A DNA stretch of 64,000 nucleotides from positions 60,788,268 through 60,852,267 of the forward strand of contig CM038218.1 in NCBI GenBank assembly GCA_021442155.1. The letters run 5' to 3'. A program made the position numbers and the translations under genes. This DNA is from Cymbidium sinense. Lineage: Eukaryota > Streptophyta > Magnoliopsida > Asparagales > Orchidaceae. The notes beneath the pieces were generated by a model. That model was not told the DNA's origin, ran no database searches, and worked only from the letters and a program-made list of their open reading frames with translations. Shown in pieces: positions 46,371-59,889 of this stretch. Within the stretch, counting starts at the first letter, position 1; every line of letters begins with the position of its first letter.

Positions 46371-47694
46371 TGTTTGCCTCTTAGTTGGAGTTATGTTTGC
46401 TTGGGTTGATTGATTTTGCATAAATCAATGTAGATATCCTTGTTGAATGAGCCTCAATAGTATGTCCACGACTTCGATAGAAGTGACAATATTGCTCCTG
46501 ATTTCCTGAATTTGGTTTCAGTGGATGTGGCCACTTAATGGCCTCTTCATCTCGAATGATCATCAAGATGTTAACATGAGATGTGTTCAGTAGTGTGTAT
46601 TCCTTTTCTGGTCGTGGTTCACGTCGTTGATGTGAGGGCCGTAAAAGGAGATCACGACTGTCTTGTTGCTTCTTTTGATAGAATTGTTGATATGTGTTCC
46701 CTGAGGCACTCTTACATTTTCCTATGGATTATTCAAATGATTTACGATGGGCATTAATAATCTCATCATCAAAAATTTGCTTCCACGCTGAACCAAGTGT
46801 TGACATATGGTGACCAGTATCATGCATTAGTGGCCAGTGGAAGGCAGGGAGCCCTCCAAAGAAAACTCCTCTTAATATTTCAGGATCTACTCTAGGTATT
46901 TGGCGAGCCTTTAAGAAGAACCTCTAGAAGTACTTTTAAGTGATTCACCCTCATTTTGATGAATGCTTGAGAGATGAGAGGAATCTTTAATGATCCTCCG
47001 GTTTGCAATGAACTGTTCTACAAAAATCTTAGCGAGTTCGTCAAAGGTATGGATGGATCCCCTTGGAAGGGAGTAGAACCAAGTGAGCGACTTGAGGGTG
47101 GGAAAGACCAGAAATAATTCGTTGGATATGCATGATGGTCCAATGGTCGATGTGTTCATATGGGGGATTGCCCTCATCATAGAATTGCTTCGGAAGCTTG
47201 AAGAATAACTTGTAGGTGAAGACTCGATAGTGAATGAGAGGAAAGATGATTTTCATCTTTAAAGGAATTCTTCTCTAAGCATTAACTCGCATATAACATG
47301 GCAGTGGAATCCAAGATGAGACGCCCCAAATAATTGGTGGATTAACAATTGGTTGAGCTGCAAGTAATAAATGAGTAGAACTAGTGATGTCAGGAGTCGG
47401 ATCACTGATGAAGTGGGGAACTTACATGGAAGGCCCCATATTAGCATTTTGACCTCCAGCTAACAATCGGGGGGAAGATGTGTCATGATAGCTGCCGTGT
47501 TTCTCGTAAAAGTCGAATTATCTTATTTTGAGACTCTTCCATTCGACGAACACGATCTTCTAGAGAGATTCCTATTGCACCTTCATTGATAAGGTCATGT
47601 CTATCAGGGGGAAGTGAGGTAGAAACTTGGCGTTTGGATTGGTTTGAGTGGAGTTAGGCGAGAGCTGTTGTTCTTGAGTATTGCCATTGGCCAT
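46371..47694 (-). pseudogene. Tat gag, decayed
   Basis: A plausible start is the ATG at 47694-47692 (MANGNTQEQQLSPNSTQTNP). Capsid-like sequence follows: TLKSLTWFYSLPRGSIHTFD, ELAKIFVEQFIANRRI and SSIHQNEGESLK at 47110-46930. These match the retrotransposon gag domain seen in plant gypsy elements. Near 46500-46440 the nucleocapsid knuckle reads YCHFYRSRGHTIEAH; the last Cys of the usual C..C....H....C pattern is lost. Several stops and shifts are present. Confidence 0.8.
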
Positions 47695-47808
47695 AATGCG
47701 TGTTCATATAGATTGCGATTGTGGGGTTTGATTCTCACAGATGACGTCAAACTGATGTGTGCTAGAAAACCAGTTGCGGTAGAATAAAAGTTTATGCCTT
47801 AGCCCTGT

Positions 47809-48710
47809 TGTGAAATCCACACACATTTTGAAGAGTGAATAATAAACTCAGATTTTATATGGAAAACTAGAGGAAAATCAGCTAACCAGTAAATCTACTT
47901 TATATATCTGAATACAAAATTTAAGTTTTCCCGATGATTACAAATGTGATTGCATGGAATCCCAATCAGATAACTATCATGTATTGTATAAATTGTAGTG
48001 GTATTTGAAACAGCGTGCAATGACTTCGAATGGTGGCGGCAAACCGGCATGGTGGCGACCCGGTAATTAGTGATGACGGTGCGATGGCCGACGATGATGA
48101 TAATGACGATGGTGGTGGCCGGCAGCGATCGATGGTCAGCGACCGGTGATGGTGGTGATAATGATTGATTGATGGCACCAGCGGTGGTCGCTTATCCGCC
48201 CAAGGTGGTTGAGCGGTAATGACGGTGGTCGATGACGCCGAGCGTATTACAATGGCGAGGCGGCGTGGCACGGCGGCGTATGGCGAGCCTTCGAAGTTGA
48301 CGATTATGCTTCGAGGATCTTCAAGCCTTGATTCTCTCTTCTTTAGCTTGGCTCATCTGAAGAATGATGGTATTTATAGATTAGAGGGATGTCGTTTCTG
48401 TAAATACATGCAAAATTCAAACCACTCCATCGAACGGCTCAAAATGATTCCCTTGATCATTTGATATATTTTAAGTATTTAAATGCCAAATGAAGTCAGA
48501 ATCAACAGATCTTGGGCTTGTTAGATCTGGCTCGTCAAGATGCTTGATTTTATCATAAACACTCCATATTTAGGAACTATTTAGGGATTCAACGGATATC
48601 CCAAAGTTTTCAATGATATTTTAAGTGTTTAATTTGGATTAGTTTCGACTTTAGGATCAGATTGCTTTTGACATCAAGATTTGAGCTCAGTGGAATTTCA
48701 TATTTCAACA
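47809..48710 (-). repeat. 5' LTR of the Tat element
   Basis: On the element's strand it starts TGTTGAAATATGAAATTCC at 48710. The GC-rich degenerate core is at 48015-48250. A clear tRNA primer-binding site next to the inner end (near 47808) could not be identified. Confidence 0.85.
48372..48379 (-). promoter_or_regulatory. TATA box of the 5' LTR
   Basis: TATAAATA on the - strand, the likely start signal for the genomic RNA. It aligns with 38595-38602 and 53834-53841. Confidence 0.6.
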
Positions 48711-51700
48711 ATAATTAAAACAAAACCAAACAAAACGTTTGACTTCAAGCATGATTAAACTCGTAGTATTTTGCAAATTTTGTCTCATAAAGTAATATTT
48801 GTTAAATTCGAATAAACTATTTGATTACTTTAGGATTTAAGACTTTATATAATTATAAGATTTTATTATATTACTTTATTCTATATCAATTTTAATTAAG
48901 TTAATTAAGTTATTATTAGCATAAAATAATATTTCAAATAATCAATATAAGTAAACTATTAACTTAATCAATAGTAATAATTTTTATTTGATCAAGTCAA
49001 AAAAATATCAATTTATTTAAATTATTGTACATATATCTAATATATATGTTCGAATATTAAAAGTTTAATTTGAAACATTTTATTAATTCTAGTTAAAATA
49101 ATGAAATTATAATTAATAAGTCATAATATTTTAATTAATCATTAATAAAAAAATTATAAATCTAATTAAATATAAAAATTTTCAATTAGATAAATCAAAA
49201 TGAAATTAATTTGTTTAATATTATATTTTATTGGTTATTTCATTACTAAACATAAGAAAATTATTTAATCATCCGATATTTAAAGTATGTAGTGAAAAAC
49301 TTAGAGATTCGATCTAAACATTTTGACTTTATTTGTTTCTTAATGAGATAATTTAGTTCTCATACGACTACCCAAAATTCAATTTGATTATTAGAATAAA
49401 GTGTTTGAGTGCTAGAAACTCTACCAAGCTAATTTTAATAGAATATGTGTATATGTTTGTATGTATGTGTATTGTGTTCTCAATCCTCTCCCACCTTCAT
49501 TATGTTTATGGTTTACTAAGATTGGTTTAATCGATAGTGTGAAGAAGACAAAGGTAAAAAAAAAGGAAAGAAGATTGGATGAATATATACTTTTTCTCAA
49601 GTAAATCAATACAATGAACTCAATTAGATCCTTCATGAACAAGAACAAACTATGAGTAGAAAAAAAATTGAGATTAAGAAAAACAAAGGCCTCATACAAA
49701 TGAGCCTAAAGGTTTAAAATCTAAAAATAGTATTATTATGTTGGATGCTTAATACTTTATTTACAAGCAATCAACAAGATCAACACTACGTAATTGCCAA
49801 CATAAATTTCGACCTATCATAAAAGTGGTTTGATATCTCATATTGCTTTGAGTTAGTGCTTGCACGGAAAGTGAACCATCATTAGAATGGATGCTTGAGA
49901 AATTTCTTTTTCTAACTAGACATTTTTAGGTTCCTTGCAGTGATTTGTTTCAAAATGACGTTGATGGTTCATTATGAATGAAATGATTTAAGCACCTAGT
50001 TAAAGCACTTCAAATATGTTTATTCTGAGGGAATATTTACACTACATGAATATAAAAAATGTAAATTATAAGTTTATTTGTTAAGCATTAACTTTTTACA
50101 AGTAATTTGAGATTTGATCAGCGCTATATGTATAAAAATATTATATGTTTTGAGCTTTCATTTTGTTCATTTTTTTATTAGAAATATGTTATTTATAGTT
50201 TATTTTGTGATGAACTAGAAAATTTTTGAATATCAGAAGAAAAAACTTAAAAATAGCCCTAGTGCCTAAGCATTGCAAAAGTAGCACTGTGGTGCTGAAA
50301 TATGCTTATTGTTGAAGCAAAAAAAAAAGAGAATGCATCGCCAAGGTGTTGGTTATCAACACCGTAGCACCTAAAAATCAAACAAATGAGATAGAGAGCT
50401 CAACGCCTTGACATCAAAGTCTTTGTCATAGTGCTGAGGACTTAAGTGGAAAGCATCCTTAAGGAACCCCTAATGCCAAAGCACGACAACATTAGTAGAC
50501 CCAAGAATTAAGCAATAAAATAGAGTAAGCACCAAAGCGCCGCTCATCATCGCCACAACACTAGAGGCGGCATATGAGCGTGACAACCTAATAGAAGAAA
50601 TTTGAGTAGTTTCAACGAGAAATTTGTGTTGTTTTCATATTAGATCCAAAAGAGCAACCACCTAAGGTGAGTGGGAGATATAAATAGGGGTCCATTTACA
50701 GCAAAACGAGATTTTTGATTGGTGGAGTTTGAGAGTGTGAATGAGTGTGAGGACACTTGGAGAGTAATACTCTAAGTGTAGTGTGTGTGTGTGTGTGTTA
50801 TTTTGTTTGTGCAGTAAGTGGGCTGAGTGTGGTGTGTTGGTCTTGCTAGAGGAACAAAGAAGAAGATTCATACTAAGAATTTGCGACGGGGTTGCTTAGT
50901 ATTTTCATGAGGAAGCAGAAAAAAGACAATCAAGAGGGAGCCTTAAAAGATCTTCTCGGATTATTTCTTACACTTTTTTTATGGTTATTCTAATGTCTTG
51001 TTTTAACATATCAAATATGTTCTTATTCTTTATTATGGAGCACTAAATCATAAAATGCTTAGGATATTTGTATTTAATGTTGTAATGCGTATCAAACTTC
51101 ATTTGGAAATTATATAAAGAAAAATTTAGATATTTATCTGTAAAAATAAATGGATTTTCTAAATAGATATAGGATATAAGTATATGCTATTTCTGATCTG
51201 CAGTCATCAATAGAAAAAATAGGAAACGCAATCACTTTCAAAATTTAATTAAAAATGAAGAAGGCTAATTAAAGAAAGTGATTTGATTATATTGATTTAG
51301 GTATCGATGACATAATATTTATGTTCCCAATTAAAACTACAAAGTAATTGAAATTAAAAATTGTTTGATGTCATTTTGAAATAGAATACAACCAGGAATA
51401 TAAAATGTCAAGAGTACTCTTTAATACTATAAAGAACAACATTTATAGTTTTTTTAAATATTTAAATTTTTTTTTTCAATTTAATGAAGGTAGAAGTCAG
51501 TTTAAAAAGCCTTCAATAGTGGTCAAATAAAAATTGAGTTTGGAGAATCGCTAATTAACTTGATTAAAATTGAACACTTTATAAAAAAATTCTTGTGAGA
51601 ATAATACTCTACTTAAATCAGCATGTACACTTGCATATAAAGGAAAAACTTGATCAAGTTTTATTCATTTTAGTGTTTGCTTGACTTTTTTGAAATAAAA

Positions 51701-53425
51701 TTTAGAATTAAATAAGATTATTTGAAATATTTTGAGAATATTTCTTGTGCAATTGGGAGGGCCCTATCATGATTTTTCTAAAACATCACTCCTTCCCATA
51801 CAAATGGGTCTAGTGGGCTACTAGTTATTGGTCCACTTTCAATAATATTCAATTCACAATGCTATCTTCTATGATTTTTTGTGTGTTGGAATTGAACATC
51901 ATAGATAGTATATCCAAAAATAATAATAATAATTAATCTAATTGTGGCTACATATATTCTACATTATCAAAAGGATCTTCATAGGTGGTTATTATTATAC
52001 TAAGACTATTAAACTCCACTCATCTAAATTCATCACTTTCATCTTCCTTGCAAAAATACTTTCATCACCATCATTAGCATGAACAATTTATAGATAATAC
52101 AAGTACTACGTAGTTCATCGAGAGGTTTGTTTTTTTGTTGATTACAAAGCACCTATTTTCTCTTCTTTTATTTCTTAAATTCAATAAGTTTATCACAAAT
52201 ATATTTGTGTAAGATCTACATTAGTTGTTTTCTTCTCATCTCTTAAAAGACTCATTGATGTCAGAAATGGTTGCAGAGTATTATTATTTTTTTAAAAAAT
52301 TTTGTGGCTACTTTTTATTTTTGTTGTTGCAATGCATGTGATTTAGGATTTTCATATTGAGATGAGAACCTTTTTTTTTTTTTTTTTTTTCATATTAATG
52401 TGCATATAATTGGAGAAAGGAGTACTTGCACCTCCACCGCCTTTATTTTTTGAAATGTTAAACTTCTTAGATTGGAGATTTAATGAATGAGCAAGTCACT
52501 CATACTTTATTTGCCAAACTTTTTAAAGGAATAATTACTTAAGAACTTTGTTTTATAGGAATAATTTTACCAAATTATAAAGATTTTTTGTTGCAATGTT
52601 GGTTGATTGAGGTGTTGCTAGATACTGGATATGTTGAAACTAACTTATGTATGTTTTAGATGGCATAGATATTCTTTCATATTCATATTTTAGCTATGTT
52701 TAATTGGTAGGTTGGGTTTGATTATGAGAAAGGAATTGAAATGATTTTTTTTTCTTACTCTTCTTGTTTGGTTATAAATGAAAAATATATATAAAGTATT
52801 AATGATGGCGAGGTTTATCAAATTTTCTTTTATTATATTTAGTTGGACAATGAGGAAAACACTCAGAGTAGAAAAATTTGTATACATAACTTTAAGAGAA
52901 AATAAGAAAGAATTTTAGGTATATAATTTGGAGTGATCTGCATATACATTTTGGATTAATGTAGAAAGAATCTGGCTAAAATATGGGGCCTAATTAAATA
53001 ATGCATTCATCAATATTCTGTCATCTAGTTGTCATGAGGGTTAGAGTGGAGATTGTGATGGTGGCATGTAACATTAGCCTTCTTGCACTGTTTAGAAAAT
53101 ATAGACATAATAGATTTATCCTTGTACTTAACTCCACCGCTGACATCTACAAAAGCATTAAAAAGGTACAAGCAAATCTATATTAAAAGATCATAAAGAA
53201 AATGAGTAAATTGACATGTAAAAAATGAGGCTATTTACATTAAACATAGACATAAAAGAGTCCATTAATGTTAACAAAATAAAAAAACTTAAAATTTATA
53301 TAAAGTAAGCATGTTAATTATTTTTTCTCCTATTATCGATAATAATTAAAGCTTGTTTTTCATCTTTATCAATAATACGTGCCAGAAACTTCGTAACGGT
53401 GGAGTGGAATTTTACGCTTTAGATT
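48711..53425. other. AT-rich intergenic DNA, no gene recognised
   Basis: Very AT-rich to about 49430, then more mixed. A TATAAATAGGGG word lies at about 50677-50688 with a (GT)n run at 50781-50798 downstream. It may be a fragment of another LTR, but no partner was found. Short open stretches (for example 49421-49699, -) give no known family. Confidence 0.5.
50781..50798. repeat. (GT)n microsatellite
   Basis: Nine GT units. Confidence 0.9.
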
Positions 53426-54163
53426 TGGATGAGAGTCCAACACATACACAAATAGTAGAAAATAGAATAAAAGACATCATAATTATTGCCTGAAAAAACT
53501 CTAGAAAAGAGAAAAAAAGCCACGGGGCCTGGCCCAATTAAAATGCTCTACTATATGTGTTTTGAGTAACAAAGTTTCAACTTTTGATTATGGGATTACA
53601 AGACTATATTTGAAAAATCAAAAATATGGGAGTTCCAGGATCATGTTACAACAACTATGAGATGATATTTAAGCTGTAATGGTTGTCGGCGGCAGTCAAT
53701 GACGATAATTGGTGGTGATCTGTGACACTTGTGTTGACGAACTTCAAATATTTGGCTTCTCTTTTAACTCTCTCACAGCTTTCTCTCAAGTTTTTTTCAA
53801 GCTTTCTTCCTCCCTCATGATAAAAATGGGAATTATTTATATAATTTTGAGAGGGAACATTTTGGTAATTATAGCTAAAATTCTTAAAACATTTTATCGA
53901 ATGATTCATATTAATTCTCTTGATCATAGATTTATTTTTGATGATTTGACCATCCAATTGACATCTGATTTGAATTATTATGGGCTCGTTAGATTTGTCT
54001 CATCGACCCACTCGATTTGACTATAAGCACACCAGATTTGATGATCATTTGACAAGCCGATTAATTTCTTGAAGTCTTTTGTATACTTTTTGAGCTTGAT
54101 CTGAGCTCAATTGGACTTGGATTGACCTATTTTTGGTGTTGATAGACTCGTCTTGTTGAGTCA
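53426..54163 (-). mobile_element. solo LTR related to the Tat element at 37948-48710
   Basis: It aligns in order with both Tat LTRs. The start TGGATGAGAGTCCAACACAT corresponds to TGGAAATTCAACACAC. A GTTGTCGGCGGCAGTCAATG block (about 53681) corresponds to their GC-rich core. Next come a TCTCTTTTAACTCTC..CCTCATGA leader, TATAAATA on the - strand (53834-53841), then TCTCTTGATCATAGAT, TGGGCTCGTTAGAT and ACTCGATTTGACTATAAGCAC. No polyprotein or second LTR lies beside it, so recombination between LTRs is the likely origin. Divergence is clearly higher than between the two Tat LTRs, so it is a sister family. The ends are approximate. Confidence 0.7.
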
Positions 54164-55254
54164 TTTAATTAGATTACATATACGTATTGTCTTGTGATTG
54201 TATTTGATTTGATAAATTTTAGTATGATATATCACCCATCCTTTGTATTTTTGAATTTTCCCCAATAAATCCGTTCGCCTATTTAGTATCACCCTAAACA
54301 TTGTATAAGTAAGCCAGATTTGTATCAATTATAGGTTGTATGGATTTTAATATTTTCTCTTCTTGGTAAACACCTCTAGAATCTATTTATCATTAGCTCT
54401 ACCTCTATGCATAATCTTAATCACCACCAACTAATCTATTTTGTTTCTTAATCTCTAGGATGATTGAAATAACATACATGAACTATTTCATGTAAACAAA
54501 TAGAAGGATTAAGTTTTGTATATTTTACATATTGCATCACAATAATTTTGTACTGTTTAAGTATTGTTTTATTTTGATTAAGTGTAGGGTTATATCAAAT
54601 ACAACTCAAGATGAATAAACTTTTGGCATGATCTCCATGATAAAATAAAAATATTTTTTTTATGATGATCATATCCATTTTTTGTATGCATTTTTTTTAA
54701 CTCGTGCATTATTATTATTATTTTTCTACATTCACCCCTTGATCTTATATGAAATCTATAACTTAGGCAATGGTCAATCAATATTTGGCTAAGTTATAGA
54801 TTTCATATGAGATCATTATGTGAAGATAGTATAATAAATAATAGTGATGCGTATGTTAAAGTTAATGGACACACAAAATGATAAGATTGTCAATTGATTT
54901 TTGACATTCTCTAAATATTATAGTTTGACGCCTGCAAAGGACTTAAAAAACTATCTCACTTATCACTTGTGTCCCCTTATATTAGGAGGATGACTATAGT
55001 CAATGTATGCCTGACTTTCAATATTCCTTGCTAATTATAGATTGTTGTTATCAACATTTGATGTTCATTAGTTAATAATGAACAACATTCATCTTCTCAG
55101 TTATTTGATGTAATAACCGGAAAACAGAAAGAAAGGAAAATTATTTCTAACCATCGCGATGGCTGGCTGCAAATTGAAATAAATCGAAAGAAGGGGACTC
55201 GGTTGTCAATCCAACTCACAAAACACATGAGAGAGAGAGAGGGGAAGGGAGAAC
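54164..55254. other. AT-rich intergenic DNA
   Basis: No gene. An inverted repeat pair is visible near 54735-54815: CTTATATGAAATCTATAACT with its complement in TAGATTTCATATGAGAT. It may form a hairpin or mark a small MITE. Confidence 0.5.
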
Positions 55255-55570
55255 TCAGTGAGTGCCCTGAGTGGCGGTTTCACGTCGCACCAGAAACCGG
55301 ATGCCTTCCGTTAGCAACGACCGAGAGGAGGGCGGCGGCGTGAGGAAGAAGGGACCGGCAAAGGTCGCGTGCATGGGGAAAATAAACGTCGAGTCCGCCA
55401 CGGTTTACGTCAGGACTCAATCGCATGAAACTACGTTAACGCAGCACCAAAAAATGGCAAGTAAGGCGGAAAGTGCTATTTTCCACGGTTTAACGGCCGA
55501 CCGACCAACTGCGGGAATGAGTATATCTTGCGGGAGAAATTTAAAAGACCTAAATATCTTCATTTAGGCG
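55255..55570. other. GC-rich block at the left of the MULE region
   Basis: GC content rises sharply. A (GA)n run (about 55229-55243) lies just before it. The frame open from 55271 to 55567 (98 codons) gives no recognisable family. It could be a MULE terminal region or a captured leader. Confidence 0.35.
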
Positions 55571-55934
55571 TGGTGTATTTTTTATTTGTAGGAGAGCATT
55601 ACGAAAGAGCTATGAAGGAGAATGAATCTGGAAATGGAGGCGTTGAGGAAATAGCTGATGATGTCATAAATAAAAATGGACCGGTAATCTTTTTAAGGAG
55701 TTGTATATGTAAAATGACAGTGATAGTTTGTAATTTATTTATTTAAGTTAGATTTCTACACTGTTTGGAGTTCTTTCAGACTTTGCATGTCGCGGTGAGC
55801 TTGCTTTGGTACTCTTAATCGTGATTATTTATTTTCATGATTTTTTGGTCTATTCGAGAAAACATATTGATGTAATCGTGAGGAAATTGGTGGTATTTGA
55901 TTAATTTTTACTTATTTACATATGTACTCTCATC

Positions 55935-56360
55935 GTCTTTCAGTATAGATGATTTTTTCAGTTTTGTTTCACTTTCTATAGCCTGGTTGTTCAGATCATG
56001 GTAACTAAATCCCAACTGAAGCAATGAGGTGGCTGTTCTGATGAATTTTAGGAGATTTCTGGTATCTGTACCTCTGTACCTCTCTGCATTCTCCGTATCC
56101 TCTGTGTCATCCCTCTATGTACCTCTACCACTCTATACCCTCATACCTTCTTGTACTCCCATGCCTCTGCACCTCTGTACCTCCCATCTGTGTAATGAAT
56201 CTATACCTTATACCTTGTCTCTCAGTACCTCTGTGCCCTCTGTACCATGATGATTTTGTCAGTTAGGTTCATTTTTTGTAGCCATGTTGATCATGGTAAT
56301 TAAAATTTAATGGTTGCAATTTGGTGTTTGTTGAGCGATTTTTTGGGTATTTTTTTTGTG
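55935..56360. repeat. left array: about 110-bp units plus CTCTGTACC minisatellite
   Basis: A unit with TTGTTTCACTTTCTATAGCC, GATCATGGTAACTAAATCCC, GCAATGAGGTGG and GAATTTTAGGAGATTTC leads into about 185 bp of degenerate TACCTCTGTACCTC words (56066-56252). A second, more diverged unit and short minisatellite follow. The same components occur inverted at 59890-60362. Confidence 0.75.
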
Positions 56361-56689
56361 TGTGCTTCTCAGCTTGTACACTCTATGCTCTCTGTACTCT
56401 TTCATCTACACTCTATTATCGTGAACTATGGACTCTATGTTTTCGCGGATGAATGTGGTGAATGAGCAATCACGATGATGAAGTTATTTTATCTAATGAC
56501 CCAAATTTGGGGTATCTGTAAAACGCGGTTGTGCATAACGAAACTTATGCCTGTCTTGTGATTATGCACATCAAAGCTTAGATAGAAAAGATCATACAAG
56601 TTATTGGCCAAACTTCAGAAATTAAAATCGAAAGATTTTTTATTGCAGTCGAAAAAACGCCAATCAAACCATATAACAAAATTCAAGCG

Positions 56690-58404
56690 TCTGAGTGGTT
56701 GTCGGCGATGATTGATTACTGTGGATTTGGAGGGGAGGTTTAAAAATATAGAGAGTCATAATCATTCATTTGGCAAAGTGATCTGGTGCATCCGGATCAT
56801 ACATCGCTTGATGAGCGATTTTGAAGGATGTAGGCGGCATTAGTCTGGCCCGCGTTCAACTATCTAGCGAGAAGTCGGTGGGGTAGAATATTGGATTCAC
56901 AAAAGAGATGCTTTCAATTTCATCCGAAGAAGCGAAGGTCACAGTTACAAGTGGTGATAAATGAATTCTGACATTCAAGGAAAGACAAGCGGCGGGCGAG
57001 ATGTTTGCATGGGATGTTGAGTTGATCGTCGATTGCTTGGTGAGTTTTTTTGGAGCAATGGTATGTCTAGGGTTGAATTTGATTGTTTTGGGGATGTGAT
57101 AATTTTGATACTAGCTATCGGCTCAATAAATATAATCTTATGTACACTCGTTGGAGTGAATCATCATTGGCAAGCGTCTTATTATAGCCTTTTTTGTCGG
57201 AAGAGACCATCGAGTCATTCACATGGTTATTCCGACATTTCTTGATTGATGGGTGGCGAGCATCCTATAACGATATTCTTGATCAAGATCGGCTATGGCG
57301 AGAACTATCGAGAATACGCATACAGGTTGTGCAATGGCATATCTCAGAAAGCCCCTCAAGGTCCATTGCTTTAGTAGTAACAAGAGAGTTCAATTCTATT
57401 TGCATGAGCAAATGTGACCTGAGAGGATGAGTTTGAGGATGCTTGTACGCCATGCTAGAGGAAGGCAATTTACATGATCATGCTTGGCTATCTGAACTTT
57501 ACAAAATTAGGCAGAAATGGTCCACCGCATTCAACAAAGATAAATTTTGTATGGGAATCTTGTCAACTCAGCGTAGTGAGGCCACAAATAGCGTGTGTCA
57601 TGGTATTTTGAAACCAACAAGTTCGTTGACAGATTGTTTCTTGGGATTGGAGAAGGTGATGGAAACATGGCGCCGAAATGAACATGATGAAGACTTCAAG
57701 TGTATCATCCAATTGTTCTGTTGTTAGGAGCGTCAATTCTTAAGCAAGGCTTTGTTTTATCTGAGGAAGCTTTATTCTATGTTGAAGAAGAATTTGCATG
57801 GAGTTGGGGATTATCACATTGCTTTGGATGATAGTGGAGTACTTGGTGAGGAACTTAGAAGAAGAATGCATCCAACACTGATTGTCCACTTTGATGTGTC
57901 TCAGATATTACTTGTAGTTGCGAAATTTGAAATGATGGGCATACTTTATACTGCATTAGATTAGCCATAATGATGTCTTTAGCATATTGGGATAAGTACC
58001 TCCTCATCGGTGGTCTACGAGCAAGAGGACATCATTCGATGGTTTATCTGAAGGTTAGTACATGTGGAAGCGAGAGATGGGCGGCATTATTTTGGAACCA
58101 TATAAGTCGATATGCATATCAAATTAGCTCAGAAACGCGGGGTAATAAGATTGCGAGGATTACATGCTTGCATCTCTTAGCGACTATCGATGAAGTGGAC
58201 TCGTAATAAGTGAGAATTCTCCCAGATCGGTTAAGAGGAAGAAGCGACCACATCGCCAGGATAAGGGGCAGTTTGAAGGATCCAATCAAGAGGCGTCCAA
58301 AGGGTGTTTTCCAACATGAGGCTCAAGGCTTATTGGGAGAAGTCAAAATCCACAAGTACTTACCTACTTGCCTCGTTGCTATTACTTATAGGTTCTGTAT
58401 TTAA
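56690..58404 (+). pseudogene. FAR1/FHY3-like MULE transposase, decayed
   Basis: FAR1-type proteins are MURA transposases or their domesticated relatives. Pieces in order: a HNHSF word (about 56760), the end of the N-terminal DNA-binding region; then EFFWSNGMSRVEFDCFGDVI (57041-57100). The catalytic core shows the first Asp in FDTSYRLNKYNL, the second in ILDQDRLW and the Glu in STQRSEATNSV (about 57570). Between them are VGVNHHWQA, LSEETIESFTWLFRHFL, HDHAWLSELYKIRQKWSTAF and FLGLEKVMETWRRNEHDEDF. A SWIM-like zinc region follows (about 57890-57960, CSCE then MMGIL). The C-terminal tail has SLKDPIKRRPKGVFQHEA (58270-58320). At least five frame changes and stops break it. The order and spacing match a full-length family member. 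Confidence 0.88.
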
Positions 58405-59889
58405 TTCATTCTATTTTCTTGTCTTAGAAACCAAAGTGAAGTCAGAGTCTTTGTAGAGCGGGATCGTCCAGGTTGACTCCTTATCTGTTATGCCCGGTGC
58501 TTTTCAGGTAAGACTAGAATATTTCACATTGGTAGTCAAACATTCATCCATTACTAAGATGTTGTACCATTACTACGATGTTGTACCACAGAATTGGTTG
58601 ACCTCATCAATCAACCAAATATCTTTGAAGGGTACACTAAAATGATGGATATTATTACAAGGCGACATTTTGATGCATGATATTATCAAGAAGGCATTTT
58701 TTTAATTTCATTTTCTCGTTTTAGTCATTATGCTTGTATTTTTTACGTTCATTTCATAACTTTAGTAAAGTCTTGAAACACACCCAATAAAATTACTTAA
58801 AATTTTTTATTTTGAAAGATATTCATTTGCATTATTGTCATCTTAATTGGACCATCTAAAAGCGTGTTTCTATTTTATGTTTTATTGTGTTATGTATGCA
58901 TGTTGAAACAAATTTAGGCTTTAATAGATATGTTTTATTTTTTTTATTTTTTAAAATTAAATTTATAATAATAGATAATTGTTTACTCATTTTTATTTAT
59001 ATACTAAACTATTTAATATCATATCTTAAAATATATTTTTTATACCAAGTTACATAACATGTTTCTAAAATCTAATTAGAGTGTGCATTGGATTTGTTTT
59101 ATCTGGAGAGGATTTAATTAAATTTAAAATTAAATTTTGATTTTAATAATACAAATTTAGAAAAATTAAATGATGATTAGTAAATGAGAAATTAAAATAG
59201 GTAATTGTTATTATATAAAATATTGATATTTTGGTTTTGATTTAATTAAATTTTGCTTAAAAGCGATTCTAACTCTATTTTAAGATAATAATTCAAATTA
59301 TTTAATATTAACATTGAATTAAATAAATCATATGTACTTATTTTAATTAATTATATTAAGTACTCTTTGTCCTTCCTCTTTATCATTGTTCACGTAGGAA
59401 TAATGTTGATGAAATCATGAAAATCTCAGCTCACGTGGAGCATCTTCTTTTCTTTTTATCTTACCATTTTTTGTTTTAAAATAATCAATAAATAAAAATA
59501 CTATATATATATATACTTTATGTTACAATGTATATTAAGTAAACAAAAACAGAGAAATTAAGTAATCTCAGATGGCCTCTTAATTTTTTTTTATTTTATA
59601 AGCAAATTAGAGAGCTTCCAAAAGCTTTAAAAATATATATTATTTACTTATTCTCAAATTATCTGAAAACAATAAAAAAAAGTGCATATCCATTATGTTA
59701 GATAGATAAATAATTTTATGGACTATTTGGCATCAGTTGTATTTTATTTATTCTATTTATTATTATTATTATTATTATTTTGTTTTATTTATGTTTTGAT
59801 TTGAAAAAAATATATTTTATAGTGATAATTATTTTTATAAATATTAAAAAAATTTAGTGTTTTTAAAAAATAAATCTAATGAAATATAT
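58405..59889. other. AT-rich stretch inside the MULE region
   Basis: No gene seen. It includes TTA repeats (59758-59779) and long A/T runs, and may include another nested AT-rich element. Confidence 0.5.
59758..59779. repeat. (TTA)n microsatellite
   Basis: Seven TTA units. Confidence 0.9.

Larger units (their letters stand above)
37948..48710 (-). mobile_element. Ty3/gypsy LTR retrotransposon, Tat lineage, 10.8 kb
   Basis: Two related direct repeats of about 0.9-1.0 kb (37948-38926 and 47809-48710) enclose a polyprotein on the - strand in the order gag, protease region, RT, RNase H, second RNase H, integrase: the Ty3/gypsy order. The second RNase H and the long 3' stretch between integrase and 3' LTR, with an antisense ORF and tandem repeats, are known marks of the Tat (Retand/Ogre-like) group. 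All coding parts are interrupted by stops or shifts. The flanking 5-mers (TAAAT and ATAAT) are not a clean duplication, and the two LTRs have many differences and indels, so it is an old insertion. The left LTR sits about 570 bp upstream of the TRAPPC12-like start codon. Confidence 0.92.

Noticed and set aside
47760..47808. tRNA primer-binding site of the Tat element
   Set aside because: The sequence next to the inner LTR end does not contain a convincing complement to a tRNA 3' end, perhaps because of decay.
50677..50800. TATAAATAGGGG with a downstream GT repeat, as a promoter of a gene or LTR
   Set aside because: No coding region or LTR partner follows within several kilobases.
53655..54020. 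Two overlapping frames of about 100 codons on opposite strands
   Set aside because: Both lie inside the solo LTR and are not conserved with the other LTRs.
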